Shown: positions 31,484 to 42,090, counted from the stretch's first letter. The stretch: 64,000 bases of DNA from Branchipolynoe longqiensis (GCA_030323885.1 CM059193.1:91017990-91081989); one strand, 5' to 3'. Numbers and translations are program-made. The notes: generated by a model from the sequence alone, not told the origin.

Positions 31484-32215
31484 TTCTTTTATTATTTTTT
31501 ATTGAGGTTGTATTTATACTGTCCATAGCATATAAGCCCGGGTACCCAGGCTTGTTTTCAATGCTGGCCAGTTGTAGTGTTGGTGTTATCTTACCACACA
31601 GTAGGTTTGCGCCTGTCTGGACATGTTCTTGCCGGTGGGGAACCTCTATTTGCTCCCCGAGAGAGTGCCGCTGGTAACTTGCAAAAGCCAGCAGCATTTC
31701 AACACTTTTGCAGGCAGCTTTCATGAAATGTACAACCGCACAAAACACCATACCGGCTCGGTTGTCGCCCTGGTTACCAAGGACCGTGCTGCTCGAGCTC
31801 ATCTTCTGTTGACAGTGGAAAATAAGCTAGGAGGAACACAGCGCAACACACCACAACTACTGAGGAGAGCGGCAGTCAAGTAATGAAAGCAGTCTTTGTC
31901 GCATCGTGACCGACAGCATGATGATGATGACCACACAGTAGCTGCTGATAAGGTATTTGATTGCCTGCATTTCAGAAGCAGATAGATAATTGGTTCGTAC
32001 GGTTAATAGCCTATGTTAGTTTTTTGGGGATTTTCTTGGCATATATGTATAATTTTATTTTGTTCTACTCTTATTACTAGACTACCCTACTCCTATTTAC
32101 ATATCATAGGCTTGTATGTAGCTGTGTGGTGTGTTATCTGGCTACTTTTGGCATGGTTACCTTCCATTGGGCGTCCCGCTGGTGGGCCGTGACATATCAC
32201 ATGCCCCTTTGCAGT
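31484..32215 (-). mobile_element. Retroposon F, interrupted by LINE-J
   Basis: The left edge is T-rich (reverse of a poly-A tail), then GAGGTTGTATTTATACTGTC and GCCCGGGTACCCAGGCTTG. The copy is split at 31605-31929 by LINE-J. The right part (GCTGCTGATAAGGTATTTGA to CACATGCCCCTTTG) matches 41280-41664. No coding region is evident; it may be a long SINE or the 3' end of a LINE whose 5' portion continues to the right. Confidence 0.7.
31605..31929 (+). mobile_element. LINE-J 3' end with 12-bp target duplication
   Basis: ACCACACAGTAG flanks the insert at 31593-31604 and 31930-31941; the uninterrupted F copy at 41390 has this sequence once (with one change). The insert ends with AGTCTTTGTCGCATCGTGAC and (ATG)n like the other J copies. 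The plus frame 31623-31883 ends RRAAVK, as in the other copies, but its middle part differs, so this copy is rearranged or represents a subfamily. Confidence 0.85.
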
Positions 32216-33078
32216 GCAGCTTAGTGGGGGTTTCCTAGCCTTATTTTGCACAGATATTTTGTGTAATTGTTTAGGTCAGGAATTTGTCATTCCTTTACCG
32301 TTTGGGCATTCCACACCTTGGTAGCCATTTCCAGCGTGCTTCTCTCATGAGCTTTGATTTGGTTTCTGGTCTGCTTTAGTAGTGGTGCATTATTGGCTCT
32401 AGTAGCCCTTTGTGGTTAGATGGTGATTATTTAGTATCTGAAGATGTTTGAGCTTGTTTTGTGTTGGGGTTGGCTATTCTAGGTTGATCCGAAATAGGGA
32501 AAGACTGCTAGGTAGCTGTTGGCAGTTAAAGGGGTTCTTGGCTCCTAGATGTTTGAGGTTGTTTTGCGTTGGGTTTGACAATCCAAGGTCGATCCGAAAT
32601 AGGGAAGGACGGTTAGATAGCTAAAGGTTTTAGTTCTAAGTGTAGGTGTTATTTGTTTTATTTTCTGATCACCCTTGTAGTGGATGCGAATAGTATATTA
32701 GTTTTGTTGTTTTTGTTTTACTACTAGCTGCATAGAATGGACAACTAAGTAAATTCGATTTAATGTATTCTTACAAAAAAAACATATTGAAATGTTTGCG
32801 TCTCTTTTTCTATATCCCTTACCTACTTCTGCTATCGTGGTAGGCTCAGTGTCAGCACCATCCACAAGAAAATAACATTGTACTCACACGGTTGTTTTAA
32901 TTTCAACGTAGTTTCTCATTCCCAAATATTTTACACTATCGTGTCTGAATTTGTACATGCATGCCCAAATTATGTTGATGAATTTTAACTTCAAATATAT
33001 CCAAAGTGAGCATTCAATGTAAATATTACTCCAAATTCCAAGGTAGCTTATTATGATGAACTTATTATATTAATCATT
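32216..33078. other. Possible extension of retroposon F; 104-bp duplication
   Basis: At 32443-32518 and 32547-32622 the same roughly 76 bp occur (GATGTTTGAG, GATCCGAAATAGGGAA), 104 bp apart. No coding region is recognisable. The segment could be the 5' continuation of retroposon F. Confidence 0.5.
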
Positions 33079-33084
33079 AACAAT

Positions 33085-33306
33085 GTTGGCCACACCATTT
33101 GTCAGAGTTCAATATACTATACATCGTTGGAAGGGAAGGTGAATGGCAGCAGAGGGAGAGGGAGACCAAGAACATCATGGTTTACAAATATTTCACAGTG
33201 GAGAGGCTTGAATTATTCACAGTCTATCAGAACAGCACACCATCGGGACAAGTGGAGAACCATTGCATCCAACCCTCGACTAGAGGGCGGAACTATTGAT
33301 TGATTG
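33085..33306 (+). mobile_element. LINE-K 3' end, severely 5' truncated
   Basis: Almost identical to 40171-40392: AGGTGAATGGCAGCAGAGGG, TCATGGTTTACAAATATTTC and a terminal (ATTG)n. AACAAT on both sides (33079-33084, 33307-33312) may be a short target duplication. It encodes the end of the LINE-K ORF with a few changes, too short for function. Confidence 0.85.
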
Positions 33307-33344
33307 AACAATTGCAGCATCAGAACATGCAGCTTTATACACTT

Positions 33345-33622
33345 CAGTGAATCATGTCCAGCCTCCCTTCAAAGAGGCCCCACTTTGGGAGAAGCAATTA
33401 AAGCGTCAACAATAATTGCCTCGTTCTCATTTGCTGAGAAAAGACTGTCGACTGGCGGTGATAATTGGTATTTAACCCATAATTTGTTTAATTAAAGTGA
33501 CATGCGTGCTGATCATGTCCAGCCTCCATTTAAAGAGGCCCCAGTTTGGGATAAGCAATTAAAGCATCCACGATAAATGCCTCGTTCTCATTTGCTGAGA
33601 AAACACTGTCGACTGGCGGGAA
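33345..33622. repeat. 161-bp tandem duplication
   Basis: CATGTCCAGCCTCC starts at 33353 and 33514. About 110 bp match on each side, including AGAGGCCCCA and CTCGTTCTCATTTGCTGAGA. Two copies only; no known element. Confidence 0.8.
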
Positions 33623-33689
33623 GCCTGTGCTCTACTGATTCTGCCGCCACATCCCTTCTGAAGGGAAGCTGTATAGACGGCTTCCAAAA

Positions 33690-33968
33690 CCTTGTTTTAC
33701 TTAATGCTGCCTCTAGAGTACATTGATTTTTATCATTGGCTATTTGACGTCATATTTCTTTGGAGGAAACCTGCTGCCGCCACATAGGTTATTTCTGATA
33801 AGCAGCAAAGGGTCTTTTATATGCACTTTCCCACAGACAGGACAGCACATACCACAGCCTTTAATGAACCACTGTGGACCACTGGTAGGAACGGAAAATA
33901 GGCAAAACTGCAAGTGGGTCCACTGAGAAGGATCGATCCGATGACGGACACCTTCACAGGTGGACAGA
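33690..33968 (-). mobile_element. SINE-B
   Basis: Minus-strand copy from the tail (TTTTACTTAATGCTGCCTCT) through GGAGGAAACCTGCTGCCGCC and the TTTTATATGCACTTTCCCAC core to CCTTCACAGGTGGACAG. The outer head is missing. Confidence 0.85.
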
Positions 33969-34048
33969 CGTGGCTTCAATATTGACGGTTTCTAAACAAT
34001 GACCCCATTTTGACTGTTGCTGACCTAGTTATAACTGATGATTGATCT

Positions 34049-34405
34049 GTTGCTTGTTTGTTGTTGTTTTACATCATAGCAACATCTAAGGTCATATCAG
34101 GACGGATACTGACTTGTGACAGTGCACACTCATGACGACTTCATAGTGCTGCCACACTGGGAAATCAGGCCACCAGCACCATGACCTGATATCCCACTCA
34201 GTCAAATAATCATGACACTGAGCCAACCGTTCTTTGCCCTATCCTAATAATATCAAGCGCCTGGTTAGGAATTGAAAAGTATCAATGTTTAAGTCATTGG
34301 TTTGACTCGACCAGGGTTCGAACCCACAAACTCATGGGTTCAGATCCCCCGATCTCCCAAAACAGGAGACGGATGCTCAACTCATTCGGCCATCCTGTCT
34401 GGTCC
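34049..34405 (-). mobile_element. SINE-A, full length, with 12-bp target duplication
   Basis: GATGATTGATCT occurs at 34037-34048 and 34406-34417. Inside are the tail (TTTGTTGTTGTTTTACATCA), the complete body and the reference-type head ending CTCATTCGGCCATCCTGTCT. The B-box region carries a short insertion (CTCATGGGTTCAGATCC). Confidence 0.9.
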
Positions 34406-34417
34406 GATGATTGATCT

Positions 34418-34843
34418 ACAGGCAATGGTGTGTCTCTGGTCAATGATCGATCCATGGTCAGTGATAGATGCCTCCGTAGCTTCTGTCACCATTGCCATAA
34501 AGAATATGCTTTTCTGTTTCTTGTGCAGTATGATCCCTGGGAACAAGCCCATGGCCCTGAATGGATTCATACCACGTCGCCAGCACAAAGTTTCCAAATG
34601 GCATTTGCGCTCTTTCTATATTCAAATGGATATTGATGTATTACTAATGCCCTTAGGATTCCCAATGCAGATTACAATAAACAAAGAATCTACCCAGCTA
34701 GAGCGCTGACATTGAGCCAATGTCGGATAGCAATCGGGGACTTGCTAGTTTCTAATGTTCGCTTCACATAGGCATATGTTTGGGTTTGATGTTAGCGTTT
34801 TTTCCAGTTTTTAGCCAAATATTATCTTTTTTCTAGTAGAAGT
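34418..34843. other. No feature recognised
   Basis: Single-copy-looking sequence. The plus frame 34302-34709 begins inside the SINE and shows no known domain. Confidence 0.35.
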
Positions 34844-35172
34844 TTGTTTTATTTAACGACGCCTCTAGAGCACATTGATTTTTATCATCGGCTATTGGAC
34901 GTCAAACATATCGTCATTCTAACATATTTCTTTGGGTGAAGCCTGCTGCCGCCACATAGGCTACTCTTTCCGATAAGCAGCAAGGGGACTTTTATATGCA
35001 CTTTCCCACATACAGGGCAGCACATACAACAGCCTTTGATGAACCAGTTGTGGACCAGTGGTTGGAACGGAAAATAGCCCAAGCTGCAAATGGGTTTACT
35101 GAGCAGGATCGATCACCTGACCCATACCTTTACAGGTGGACACTCTACTGCCTGAGGTACGTCCTGCTCCTC
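34844..35172 (-). mobile_element. SINE-B, full length
   Basis: Minus-strand copy from TTTGTTTTATTTAACGACGC through ATTGGACGTCAAACATATCG, the TTTTATATGCACTTTCCCAC core and GGTTGGAACGGAAAATAGCC to CTGCCTGAGGTACGTCCTGC. Confidence 0.9.
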
Positions 35173-35529
35173 AGCTTTTCCAAAGTGCAAAATAATTGCT
35201 CCAACAATGGCTGGAACTCCAGTAAATAATGATATCTTCAGAGGAATAAATATATAGGCTAGAAAATGGAGTTTCGCTAGCATTAAGTTAGTTCAGTTGT
35301 AAACAAAATATCTGATATTTGTCAATGGTGAAAATGGTGTCGAAATGGTGACCGAGGGACTAACATCGGGACGATATCGAAATGACATCACATCACTAGC
35401 TGGGTTTTAGCTTGTCAATTTAGGTTTCTAGGTCGGTTTGACACTACCGTATGTTAGGGTGTAAAACCCCAATGGTAGATATATTTCCTACACACGACAT
35501 CCTACGAACCATAATCTCCATTTTGTTGT
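35173..35529. other. No feature recognised
   Basis: Ordinary sequence before an A-rich repeat region; nothing recognised. Confidence 0.3.
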
Positions 35530-36245
35530 GGGTGAAGTAAAACACGAAGAATTACCAAACAAAATGTGCGAGATAAAAAGTCAATTGAAAATGAAAAAGA
35601 AGTAGTCATATATGAGCAAAACAGGCGATGCGATAAATAAGAAAAATAAACGCGGATGAAGTAAAGAATAATCCACAAAGAATTACCTGTAAATCAGTAG
35701 AACATGAAAGAAAAGAATGAAACAGCTGAACCCTGAAGGAACACTTGCAAATTCGAAAGGAAAAGGGAAACACACTAAAAAAGACGGAGATGAAGGGAAA
35801 GAAAATACTCAGAGAAAAGCACAACAAAATTAAAAATATAAAGAAACAGTTCAAATCTAAAGAAGCACATGGATAGTTAAAATATAAAGGAGAAGTGACA
35901 CAAACTAGCCAACATCACGGGGATGAACTATAAAACCCCACAAGTAGAATGAAGTAAAAGAAAAATACCAAAAATAATTAGGAAATAAGTAGAAAACAAA
36001 GAAAAGAAAATGGTTAAATCTAAAAGAAACGTATGAAAAGTCCACAGGAAAAAGCAAAGGGGAAAAACCCCAACAAAATCACGAGGATGAAAGTGAGAAA
36101 GCACACCCACCAAAATACCTTGAAAAATAAGTTGAACACAACAGAAAAGAAAACGATTGAGCCCTAAAGAAACACGAAAAGTCGAAAGGAAAATGCAATT
36201 GAAAAAGAAGTTACAAAATCGGAAAATAATGGATGAATTAAAAGA
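35530..36245. repeat. Degenerate A-rich tandem repeat, about 140-bp unit
   Basis: Strong A bias on the plus strand. Related blocks recur: GAAAAGAAAATGGTTAAATC near 36000, GAAAAGAAAACGATTGAGCC near 36144 and a diverged form near 35710; GATGAAGTAAAG and GAATGAAGTAAAAG also repeat. The last two blocks are about 140 bp apart. Old and eroded. Confidence 0.6.
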
Positions 36246-36289
36246 AACGGATCTGATTGGTCCCCTAGCCCTCCTTCCGCCGGCATCTG

Positions 36290-38760
36290 GTTCGACTGTG
36301 CTCCGGTGGTGGCGCTAGTATCTGACGTTTTGTCGTCTTGCATCTGGCGTTTCGTTCGACTGCTCCGGTGGTGGCGCTAGTGCCTGACATTTTGTGGTCT
36401 TGCATCTCATTTGGTTTGGCTCCGGTGGTGGTGATTGTGTTTGACATCTCACGTCTTGTTTAACTTGGCTCCCATGGTGGCATTACTGTCTAACATCTTG
36501 TGTCTCGTTCAACTGTGCTCCGGTGGTGGCGCTAGTGTCTGACATCTTGCATCTCATTTGGCTGCACTCCGGTGGTGTCTCACTTAACTGCACTCCAGGG
36601 GTTGTGCTAGTAACTGACATCTCGCGTCTCGTTCGGCTGTGCTCCGGTTGTGGGGCTAGTGTCGGACATATGACATCTTGTTTGACTGCACTTCGGTGGT
36701 GGCTCTAGTGTCTGACATCTCATGTCTTGTTTGACTGAGCTCCAGTCGTGGCATTGTTGTCTGGCATCTTACATCTTGTTGCATCTTGCATCTTGTTCAG
36801 TTGTGCTCTGGTGGTGATGCAAGTGTCTGACATCTCACATCTCGTTTGACTGCACTCCAGTGGTGGCGTTAGTGTCTGACATCTCAGGTCTCATTTGAAT
36901 GGGCATGGGTGGTGGCATTACTGTCTCACATCTCGCATCTTGTTGGACTGCCCTCAGGTGGTGGTGCTAGTATCTGACATCTTGCATCCTGTTCAACTAT
37001 GCTCCGGTGGTGGGGTTAGTGTGTGACATAACGGGTCTCATTTGACTGTGCGCCAGTGGTGATGTTACTGTCTGATATCTCTCATCTCGTTGGACTGCAC
37101 TCTGGTGGTGGAGCTAGTGTCTGACATATCGGGTCTTGTTTGAATAGGCTCCAGTGTTGGTGCTGGTGTCTGACATCCCTTGTCTTATTCGACTGCGCTC
37201 CGGTGGTGGCACTAGTGTCTATCACATGTCTCATTTGGCTGGCCTCCGGTGGTGGTGTTATTGTCTGACAACGCATATTTCATTTGACTGCACTCCAGTG
37301 GTGGCTCTAGTGTCTGATATCTCACATCTTGTTTGACTGGGCTCCAGTGATGGCATTAGTGTCTGACATATCGTGTCTCATGCTGTGGCGCTTTGGTAGT
37401 GGCGCTAGTGTCTGACATATCACGTCCCATTGGACTGGGCTCCGGTGGTGATGCTAGTGTCTGACATCTCGCGTCTCATTCGACTATGCTCCAGTGGCGG
37501 GGCTAGTGTCTGACATCTCAACTCTCGTTTGGCTGTGCTCCAGTGGTGACGTTACTGTCTGATATCTCTGGTCTCGGTGGACTGCACTCTGATGGTGGAG
37601 CTAGTGTCTGACATATCGGGTCTTGTTTGAATGGGCTCCAGTGTTGGCGCTAGTGTCTGATGTCTTGTGTCTCATCCGGCTGCACTCCGGTGGGGGTGCT
37701 AGTGTCTGACATCTCACATCTCGATTGACTGCACTCCAGTGGTGGTGCTAGACTCTGACATCTTGTGTTTTGTTTGGCTGTGCTCCAGTGGTGGCTCTAG
37801 TGTCTGACATTTCACATCTCGTTTGACTAGGCTCCAGTGGTGGCGTTAGTGTCTGACATATTGTGTCTCGTTCGGATGCGCTCCGGTGGTGTTGCTAGTG
37901 TATGACATCTTGTGTCCAGTTTGACTGGGCTCCGGTGGTGCTGCTAGTGTCTGACATCGCATGTCTCATTCGACTGCGCTCTGGTGGTGCTGCTAGTGTC
38001 TGACATCGCATGTCTCATTCAACTGCGCTCTGGTGGTGCTGCTAGTGTCTGACATCGCATGACTCGTTCGACTGCGCTCTGGTGGTGGTGCTAGCGTCAG
38101 ACATCTCACATCCCATTCAACTGGGCTTTGGTGGTGATGCTAGTCTCTGACAGCTCACATCTCGTTTGACTGTGCTCCGGTGGTGGGCCTAGTGTCTGAA
38201 ATCTTGCTGCTCGTTTGGCTGTGCTCGAGTGGTGACATTACTGCCTCACATCTCGCATCTCGTTGATGGTGGGACTAGTGTCTGACATCCCACATCTTAT
38301 TCCACTGTACTCCACTTTTAGCACTAGTGTCTGACATCTTGCGTCTCATTAGACTGGGTTCTATTGGTGGCCTTAGTGTCTGACATATCACATCTCATTT
38401 GGCTGCGCTCCAGTGGTGACATATGTTGACTCATTTGGCTAAGGTTTGGTGGTGGTGTTACTGTCTGACATATGGCATCTCATTCAGCTGGGCTCCGGTG
38501 ATGGGTCTAGTGTCTGACATCTCGCATCCCGTTAGACTGTGCTCCAGTGGTGGCGTTAGTGTCTGACATATCACATATCGTTCGGCTGTGCTCTGGTGGT
38601 GAGGTTACTGTCTGACATCTGTTGTCTCATTTGGCTGAGCTTTGGTGGTGGCGATACTGTCTGACATATGGCGTCTCATTCAGCCAGGCTCTGGTGGTGG
38701 GGCTAGTGTCTGACATCTTGCTTCTCATTCGGATGCGCTCCGGTGGCAGCTCTGTGTCCT
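36290..38760. repeat. 49-bp satellite, about 50 copies
   Basis: Unit built from GCTCCGGTGGTGGCGCTAGT, GTCTGACATCTCGCG and TCTCGTTCGACTGC. GTGTCTGAC words are spaced by 49 bp, for example 37800 to 37849. Units differ at many CpG/TpG and CpG/CpA positions, as expected from decay of methylated CpG. Short frames in all directions; no gene. Confidence 0.95.
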
Positions 38761-39009
38761 ACATCTCACGGTCTCTCCCCTTATCTTGGGCGTCCACGTG
38801 GTGCCGGACGGACACTGCCACGTGTCCAGGAAAGCGCCCTCCAGCCACCGATAAATGTCAACACACTGTCAAAGCCATTCTACAGGTCGCACCCTCAGAT
38901 TCCGCGCACGCGCACTGCTCGCTGAGCAGAGGTGTGGGTGTGTGTGGAGGTTTGGCTGCGTGGATGTGTTGGTGCATTGGTGGGCGTGTGCGTTGATGTG
39001 CTGGTGTGT
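38761..39009. other. No gene; GC-richer flank of the satellite
   Basis: Contains GGGCGTCCACGTGGTGCC and GTG-rich repeats at 38930-39010. No recognisable gene. Confidence 0.35.
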
Positions 39010-39180
39010 GGGGGTCTGGATGTTTAACTATAATCAATACCTTCTTGTTTCAATCTGTTGTGTATATTAAAGTGATGTTCTGGGTGTGCGCTTAATGTCC
39101 ATGTTACACAGCACATTTTAACATAGACCTTAATTTGCATGAGATCAAAATCAAAAAGTGAAATAGTTAGTTTTTTTCAA
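39010..39180 (+). repeat. Dispersed repeat H
   Basis: TAATCAATACCTTCTTGTTT, GTTGTGTATATTAAAGTGAT, GTTCTGGGTG and AAAATCAAAAAGTGAAATAG match 2835-2990 and 22600-22750. Confidence 0.55.
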
Positions 39181-39343
39181 CTCTGACATATCCACAAACA
39201 TGTAAACCCTCATATGAATATGGGTTCCGCTATTATTTGGAATGTTTTCTACTATTATTTGGAATGTTTTAACTTCTGGCTTCAATGTCACAAAAGCGGT
39301 GCTCAGTTCCAGAGAACGACCTAACTTGTGTATCCGGTGCATG

Positions 39344-39419
39344 CACTGACCTCTAGCCAAGATCCATCTAGACAGATAGGCGTGGGTAGGGTGGTGGTTT
39401 CAGGGAGCCTATGTGGTGT
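39344..39419 (+). mobile_element. SINE-D, left part, cut by LINE-K
   Basis: ACTGACCTCTAGCCAAGATC, GACAGATAGGCGTGGGTAGG and GGGAGCCTATGTGGTGT form the upstream part of SINE-D. The copy stops at the first ATGTGGTGT (39411-39419) and resumes at 40393 after the LINE insertion. Confidence 0.8.
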
Positions 39420-40392
39420 GAACTGGACACAACATGCATTTATAAAAATGGAGCAGGGCCTATCGGATGAAGTTATGATTAAACGAGGAGTTCGACAGGG
39501 GTGTGTATTGTCACCATGTCTATTTAACCTGTGCACAGAGATGATTTTCAGACACATTGAAGATTGCAAGGGAGTGACAATAGGTGGCATGAACGTCAAC
39601 AATCTTAGATATGCCGATGACAGTGTAATACTAGCAGACAGTGAGAAAAACCTACAAGATATAGTGAATAGAATCAATAAAGCTGGAATACTATTCAACA
39701 TGAAGATGAATGCCAGGAAGACCAAAACAATGGTTATAAGTCAAAAGACAGATAAACCAAACGTCAATATAACCATAGATGGCACAAACATAGAACAAGT
39801 ATCCGAATTCATATATCTCGGACAAAAGATTACAAATGATGGGAGATGTGAGGAAGAAATTAAAAGAAAGATAACAATATCCCAAACAACGTTCTCCAAA
39901 ATGTATAGAGTGTTAACATCAAGGAAGATATTAATACAAACAAGGAAGCGTATTCTTCAGTGTTATGTGTGGTCTACTCTAATGTATGGGGCAGAGACAT
40001 GGACAATCTCTAAGAAAATGTACAAATGTTTAGCAGCATTTGAGATGTGGACTTATCGAAGGATGATGAAAATATCATGGACAAAGAAGATCACCAACAA
40101 AGAAGTTCTCAGAAAAATTTAAAATAAGAAAAGCTTGTTTGCCACTATACAGACAAAGAAACTTATTTATTTTGGCCACATCATTCGTCAGAGTTCAATA
40201 TACCGTACATTGTTGGAAGGGAAGGTGAATGGCAGCAGAGGGAGAGGGAGACCAAGAACATCATGGTTTACAAATATTTCACAGTGGACAGGCTTGAATT
40301 ATTCACAGTCTATCAGAACAGCACACCATCGGGACAAGTGGAGAACCATTGCATCCAACCCTCGACTAGAGGACGGAACTATTGATTGATTG
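39420..40392 (+). mobile_element. LINE-K, 5' truncated, inside SINE-D
   Basis: A 973-bp non-LTR retrotransposon insertion. It is flanked by the 9-bp duplication ATGTGGTGT (39411-39419, 40393-40401) and ends in (ATTG)n. It carries the C-terminal half of the RT ORF (see the pseudogene entry). A short repeat tail of this type occurs in RTE-like LINEs, but I cannot assign the clade without a tree. The only copy here that retains RT motifs; a 222-bp relative is at 33085-33306. Confidence 0.92.
39421..40389 (+). pseudogene. LINE-K reverse transcriptase, partial, one stop codon
   Basis: Frame open from 39421 to TGA at 40387-40389 except for one TAA at 40120-40122. RT palm motifs are visible: RQGCVLSPCLFNL (RQGC at 39493-39504) and YADD (39610-39621; local residue 64). 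Downstream are MYGAETWT and AFEMWTYRRMMKISW, then, after the stop, IYFGHIIRQ, GKVNGSRGRGRPRTSW and WRTIASNPR, a familiar order for the C-terminal part of invertebrate LINE ORF2 proteins. The N-terminal endonuclease and first RT motifs were lost by 5' truncation. No frameshift, so the copy is comparatively young; it cannot be autonomous. Confidence 0.9.
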
Positions 40393-40800
40393 ATGTGGTG
40401 TAATGGTTAGCTCGGAATGCAAGAGATGTGGGTTCGGGCTCTAGGTGCAATATTTCCCATTTTAATCACCCCCATGCCACTGGTTGATGTCACCATGATC
40501 CTGGACAATATATGTGTCAGATGGTTGTTGAACCTACCCTGTGTATATATGTAAGTGTATTGCCTGTATGTATGTAATTGTAAGCATTGAGTAACCATTT
40601 CAAAGACCATTGCAGTGGGACGAGTGTAGTAGTCTGCACTAACCTCTCAGGCAAGGAGCCACATAGACAGGTAGGTGTGAGTAAGGTGGTGACATCAGGG
40701 AGCCTAGGTGGTGTAATGGTTAGTACACTGGCCCAGAAGTTAAGAGATGTGGGCTCGATTCCCTCTCTAATTGCAAATTTCCCCATTTTCATCTGCCTCT
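40393..40800 (+). mobile_element. SINE-D dimer, right part after the LINE
   Basis: Continues with GTGTAATGGTTAGCTCGGAA, B-box-like GGGTTCGGGCTCTAGG and AATATTTCCCATTTTAATCA, then a linker (GTATGTAATTGTAAGCATTG) and a second SINE-D unit (GCAAGGAGCCACATAGACAG, GGTGTAATGGTTAGTACACT). The two-unit layout is the same as at 3229-3728 on the other strand. Confidence 0.78.
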
Positions 40801-40889
40801 ATCTAAGACTATGACAACATTATATGCAAACATTGCTATGGAACTTGTGGGTTACAGAATTCCTTTGCGTTATATGCTGCAAATTGTGC

Positions 40890-41015
40890 ATTCAACAGTT
40901 ATTGTGTACCTTACGCTATAGACCCTGTTGTGTAAATAATCCTGGATTGAAAAATGGCTGGAAAACCAGGGCTCCGGCACTGACAAGACGTATTCAGCGG
41001 GAATAAACAAATTGC
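40890..41015 (-). repeat. Dispersed repeat I
   Basis: Reverse complement relative of 4240-4380: TGTAAATAATCCTGGATTGA, AAAATGGCTGGAAAACCAGG and GCTCCGGCACTGACAAGACG. Function and class unknown. Confidence 0.5.
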
Positions 41016-41091
41016 CCCCCTCAATGGTTGCATATAAACAATTACCAAGAGAACATACATATATATAATGGACATATATATGTATATATAT

Positions 41092-41699
41092 CTGAAATGC
41101 TTAGGCACAAAACCCTATAAAGGCCAATCCAAAAATTGAGATAAATATTGGAATCAAACCTTCAAAAAGTGTACTTATTACATTGCTACTGTTGGGTGCA
41201 ATGCTCCATCATCATATCATCACAACAAAAGTGGAATTAGGTAGAATTACAATTATTTTTGGGTAAACATCTTTTATTTTTATTTTTTTTTTTTTTAATT
41301 GAGGCTGTATTTATACTGTCCATAGCATATCAGCCCGGGTACCCAGGCTTGTTTTCAATGCTGGCCAGTTGTAGTGTTGGTGTTATCTTACCACACAGTG
41401 GCTGCTGATAAGGTATTTGATTGCCTGCATTTCAGTAGCAGATAGATAATTGGTTGGTATGGTTAGTAGCCTATGTTATTTTTTTTGATTTTCTTGGTAT
41501 ATATGTATTTATTTTTCTACTCTTATTACTAGACTAGCCTACTCCTATTTACATATCATAGGCTTGTACTTAGCTGTGTGGTGTGTTATCTGGCTACTTT
41601 TGGCATGGTTACCTTCCATTGGGCATCCCGCTGGTGGGCCGTGACATATCACATGCCCCTTTGGATTGGCCTTTTCCGGGGTTTGTACCTGAACACTTC
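41092..41699. mobile_element. MITE-1 interrupted by retroposon F
   Basis: Left half 41092-41279 (TTAGGCACAAAACCCTATAA, GGCCAATCCAAAAATTGAG) and right end 41664-41699 (GGATTGGCCTTTTCCGGGGT, TTGTACCTGAACACTTC) belong to one MITE-1 copy. The material between them is retroposon F. Confidence 0.8.
41280..41664 (-). mobile_element. Retroposon F, inside MITE-1
   Basis: Poly-T at the left (reverse poly-A tail), then TTGAGGCTGTATTTATACTG, GCTGGCCAGTTGTAGTGTTG and onward to ATATCACATGCCCCTTTG. Matches 31484-32215 without the LINE-J insertion. No long frame. Confidence 0.8.
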
Positions 41700-41760
41700 A
41701 TATATATATATATATATATGTAAATATGCATATATAAATATACATTATTATATATGTAGT
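41700..41760. repeat. AT microsatellite
   Basis: TA repeats with interruptions immediately after the MITE-1 right end. Confidence 0.9.
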
Positions 41761-41761
41761 G

Positions 41762-42090
41762 AACGCAGGCAACCGAACGACAAAGGGTGGATATGGGCAT
41801 TTATTCACAACACAACCGTTATACAATTGAATCGCTCGTATCTGGCTGGGCAAGGCGCCCTATCGAGTTACTAATTCAGCATTAATAACCAGTTAAAAAA
41901 ATTAATAGTTGAACCACACAGAGGAAGCTGGTGGGCCGAGCAACGCCCAAAGCAAGAGTGGCGTTGGGCCAGGCTGGTGGGTAGGGACGAGGTGACGAAG
42001 CTCCACCTGATGGATTCGAACCCAACTACCTACTATCAATGCCATTTAATCACAGAAGGGGGAGGCACTGCTTATCCACTACACCTGCAT
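41762..42090 (-). mobile_element. SINE-E, single copy, tRNA-like head
   Basis: In the minus sense, CAGGTGTAGTGGATAAGCAG resembles an A box and GGTTGGGTTCGAATCC a B box, about 60 bp apart, as in a tRNA with a long variable arm (Ser/Leu type). The following body is unlike SINE-A to D. Only one copy in the window, so the call rests on the head alone. Confidence 0.45.

Noticed and set aside
31476..31802. Minus-strand frame conserved between two LINE-J copies (31476-31802 and 54124-54306)
   Set aside because: The conservation is explained by recent common origin of the two LINE copies; the LINE sense strand is the opposite one.
36290..38760. CRISPR-like array
   Set aside because: Repeat and spacer are not distinguishable; all parts of the 49-bp unit recur. 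It is a plain satellite in a eukaryote-like setting.
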